Origin: Pseudomonadota bacterium
GTDB taxonomy: Bacteria > Pseudomonadota > Gammaproteobacteria > Burkholderiales > Burkholderiaceae_A
NCBI GenBank assembly: GCA_002684875.1
Contig: NYVY01000101.1
Span: forward strand, 1 to 7,083
Length of the DNA: 7,083 bases
Direction of reading: 5' to 3'
Below the pieces are notes generated by a model. It made no database searches. It had not been told where the DNA came from and was given only the letters and a program-made list of their open reading frames with translations. This document shows, piece by piece, positions 5,435-7,083 of this stretch. The translations under genes and the position numbers were made by a program. Position 1 is the first letter of the stretch; each line of letters opens with the position of its first letter.

Positions 5435-6514
5435 TCACGAACCAGAACTTTGTTTCCTTAGAAATTTCGGAGGAACCTCTAGTACCCTTCGAGTTATAGA
5501 CTCTATTGGTCTCGGTTCTTTTTTTTGGAATTCATTATTTTCTTTAAATCCAGCATTACTGGCTGAAGTCGGCTTCTTCCTTGAATTAATAGTCCTACTA
5601 ACACCATGGTCTAAATAAGGCTCTGCTAGTACCTCACCTGCAATCTTATTACCATGCTTGACACTTGAATTCAAACCCTCTTTCCCATTAAAAAGAGTAT
5701 CGGTTGAACTTGGATTTTCCTGTTCCTCTAAATTCTGGGTCAGTGATTTTTTTTTATCAATTGACCTTTGAGCATGACTCTTTTTTACGTAATAACTAAG
5801 AACAGATGATAGTTTAGAACGATGATCATTTCCTGATTCAGCTTTTTTCTTTAATTTTTCATAATGTATAGCCCCTGTCTGTTGAATCGCTTCACAAAAA
5901 GTCCTAAACGAGGAAGATAACTTATGATTTTTTAAGTTTAATAAAAACTTTTTTCCAAAGCTTTTCTTGGCCTCTACAGAGTCTATTATTGGCGGAGTTA
6001 AGAAAAATCCAAATGGAAATCTTTCGGTATTATGTTTGAACTTAACTGCCTGGTCACCCCTGACTCTACTTGGAACGATTACAAGAGACGGACTTCGTGG
6101 TCCTTGAAAAACCCATTCATGCCTGGCTGCAAATTCCATTGTGGCAATTAACTCAACCTCAGAAATTGCCGTCGGTAAAACAACCAAGTCAAAGTCCAAG
6201 AACATTTCAGAGTCAAAAATATCAAACCATGTCAAATCAGCTATTAAAACCTCAGACCTTTCAGAAATTCCTTGTATAATTTTTCTTGATTCAATCAGAA
6301 TTCGATTACTACTCTCTGAAAGCGGTAAATTTGCTTTGAAAACAGTTATTTTCTGGGGCTTAATTGACCTGATCCATTTACTCGAAGAAGCTTGGGTATC
6401 ATAGTCAACAAGCGTTGTTCTGCCGCGGGTAACATTGGAAAAATAATGAGCTAAATTAGCGGAGATGGTACTTTTTCCAACTCCGCCCTTCTGATTAGTA
6501 ACTAAAATTTTCAA
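5435..6514 (-). CDS. orphan ParA/MinD-family ATPase with long C-terminal tail
   Basis: This encodes 359 residues. The N-terminal domain (about 1-215) is a ParA-type P-loop ATPase. It has the deviant Walker A motif KGGVGKST at 9-16 with signature lysine K9 and K14, the switch-like segment LVDYDTQASSSKW (35-47, usually DxDPQ), a hydrophobic strand ending in D93 (EVLIAD) as Walker B, and VVLPTAISEVEL (111-122), matching the family's LPxxxSxxxL region. Such ATPases form ATP-dependent dimers that bind DNA or membrane and position plasmids, chromosomes or protein complexes. The part after about residue 215 is an unusual hydrophilic, Lys/Ser/Asn-rich, probably disordered extension of about 140 residues. 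No ParB gene is adjacent. The start is TTG at 6514, which gives the normal MKILVTNQKGG beginning, with AAGAGAG (6521-6527) 6 bases upstream. Specific function unknown. Confidence 0.9.
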   Translation of the reverse strand: MKILVTNQKGGVGKSTISANLAHYFSNVTRGRTTLVDYDTQASSSKWIRSIKPQKITVFKANLPLSESSNRILIESRKIIQGISERSEVLIADLTWFDIFDSEMFLDFDLVVLPTAISEVELIATMEFAARHEWVFQGPRSPSLVIVPSRVRGDQAVKFKHNTERFPFGFFLTPPIIDSVEAKKSFGKKFLLNLKNHKLSSSFRTFCEAIQQTGAIHYEKLKKKAESGNDHRSKLSSVLSYYVKKSHAQRSIDKKKSLTQNLEEQENPSSTDTLFNGKEGLNSSVKHGNKIAGEVLAEPYLDHGVSRTINSRKKPTSASNAGFKENNEFQKKEPRPIESITRRVLEVPPKFLRKQSSGS

Positions 6515-6520
6515 AAAAAA

Positions 6521-6527
6521 CTCTCTT
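6521..6527 (-). promoter_or_regulatory. Shine-Dalgarno supporting the ParA TTG start
   Basis: AAGAGAG on the minus strand, with a 6-base spacer of T residues, precedes TTG at 6512-6514. It decides the start: the resulting N-terminus places the Walker A lysine at residue 9, as is normal for this family. Confidence 0.7.
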
Positions 6528-6560
6528 AAACACCTAATTTGTAAAAGCCAAAGACTGTAA

Positions 6561-6590
6561 TATTTACCCCATCCTATTTGGAGTCGACAA
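6561..6590 (-). promoter_or_regulatory. candidate promoter for the ParA gene
   Basis: On the minus strand TTGTCG (6585-6590) and TAAATA (6561-6566) are separated by 18 bases. They lie between tRNA-Cys and the ParA start, giving a leader of roughly 40 bases. Both boxes are imperfect. The gene could instead be read through from the tRNAs, since no terminator is visible after tRNA-Cys. Confidence 0.3.
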
Positions 6591-6614
6591 TTTCAAGAAA
6601 AACTTAATATAAAA

Positions 6615-6685
6615 AGGCGGGAGCCGGAATTGAACCGACGTTGACGGCTTTGCAGGCCGCTGCATTACCACTCTGCCATCCCGCC
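6615..6685 (-). tRNA. tRNA-Cys (anticodon GCA)
   Basis: On the minus strand the acceptor stem GGCGGGA pairs with TCCCGCC, followed by discriminator T (U73, a cysteine identity element). The anticodon loop CTGCAAA gives GCA. The T loop reads TTCAATT. The length is 71 nt. CCA is not encoded: the bases that follow are TTT, so the tRNA nucleotidyltransferase must add it. tRNA-Gly lies 22 bp upstream, the same order as in E. coli glyW-cysT. Confidence 0.97.
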
Positions 6686-6707
6686 ACAAGGTATAAAATG
6701 ACCAAAC

Positions 6708-6783
<76 letters not shown>

Positions 6784-6824
6784 TACAAATATTATTGTAC
6801 ATCTAAAAAACGAAAAAAAATGAT

Positions 6825-7083
6825 TTAAGCACTATTGTTAATATCATTCAAAGCGATTATTAAGTAGTTCAATAATGAAATGACAGTTAGAACGACAGCT
6901 AAGCCAAAAAGCCAGAAACCGATTTCTCTGGTATCGATATAATTAGTGTAAATTACGGAGTCATATAATAAACAGGGCAAGGCAACCATCTGAGATACTG
7001 TTTTTAGTTTGCCTAAAAAATTTACCTTTAAACCATGCTTAGAACCTACCTGAAGCATCCACTCTCTCAGTGCAGACACAGCA
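6825..7083 (-). CDS. pgsA: phosphatidylglycerophosphate synthase, C-terminal part
   Basis: The 5' part of this gene lies beyond the window; about 86 C-terminal residues are visible. The enzyme (CDP-diacylglycerol:glycerol-3-phosphate 3-phosphatidyltransferase) makes phosphatidylglycerophosphate in the inner membrane, the committed step to phosphatidylglycerol and cardiolipin. Recognition rests on SALREWM followed by GKLKTVSQMVAL, which closely match E. coli PgsA (SALREWM and GKVKTTAQMVAL), and on two C-terminal hydrophobic helices (FWLFGLAVVLTVISLLNYLI). The CDP-alcohol phosphotransferase motif lies upstream, outside the window. The GTG at 7077-7079 is internal, not a start: the frame stays open to the window edge. 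The position beside tRNA-Gly and tRNA-Cys is the conserved gammaproteobacterial arrangement and strengthens the call. Confidence 0.95.
   Translation of the reverse strand, partial: AVSALREWMLQVGSKHGLKVNFLGKLKTVSQMVALPCLLYDSVIYTNYIDTREIGFWLFGLAVVLTVISLLNYLIIALNDINNSA

Noticed and set aside
6070..6404. Two plus-strand ORFs opposite the ParA gene
   Set aside because: They are antisense shadows of the conserved ATPase domain, with compositions typical of shadow frames.
5435..6514. Plasmid-type ParAB partition locus
   Set aside because: No ParB-like protein or parS-like repeats are present, and the surroundings (pgsA, tRNAs) are chromosomal.

Overview
The window looks like chromosomal DNA from an AT-rich gammaproteobacterium, possibly marine. 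The lineage clue is the minus-strand order pgsA, tRNA-Gly(GCC), tRNA-Cys(GCA) at the right end, with a tRNA-Leu(UAA) further along the same strand. In Escherichia coli the corresponding genes (pgsA-glyW-cysT-leuZ) are adjacent. Here tRNA-Leu lies about 5.4 kb from tRNA-Cys, and protein genes fill the gap. No database search was possible, so the genus is not assigned.

Left end (1-1140), the side downstream of tRNA-Leu: a small secreted protein of unknown function (minus), a 68-residue orphan ORF (plus), a direct repeat of CTGTGCCCAA, and an imperfect copy of the tRNA-Leu 3' end. Together these look like the worn edge of an element once integrated at the tRNA, although no intact integrase is visible.

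Middle (1233-4340): four plus-strand genes with gaps of 3, 17 and 4 bp, forming a probable operon. They encode a 97-residue membrane protein, a TPR protein, a DUF4212 symporter small subunit and a 658-residue sodium:solute symporter of the VC_2705 type. The last two form a known two-component transporter pair, probably importing a small organic acid such as acetate. The TPR and membrane proteins may be accessory to it.

Right-middle (4350-6514): three genes on alternating strands, packed with 9 bp between start codons and 9 or 5 bp between stop codons. They encode a two-helix membrane protein, a coiled-coil protein with a disordered N-terminal half, and a ParA/MinD-type ATPase with a long hydrophilic tail. 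There is no ParB and no parS-like site, so if they act together they would be an orphan ParA positioning module rather than a plasmid partition system. This is the most interesting uncharacterised part of the window.

Right end (6615-7083): tRNA-Cys, tRNA-Gly and the C-terminal part of pgsA (phosphatidylglycerophosphate synthase), all on minus; pgsA runs off the edge.
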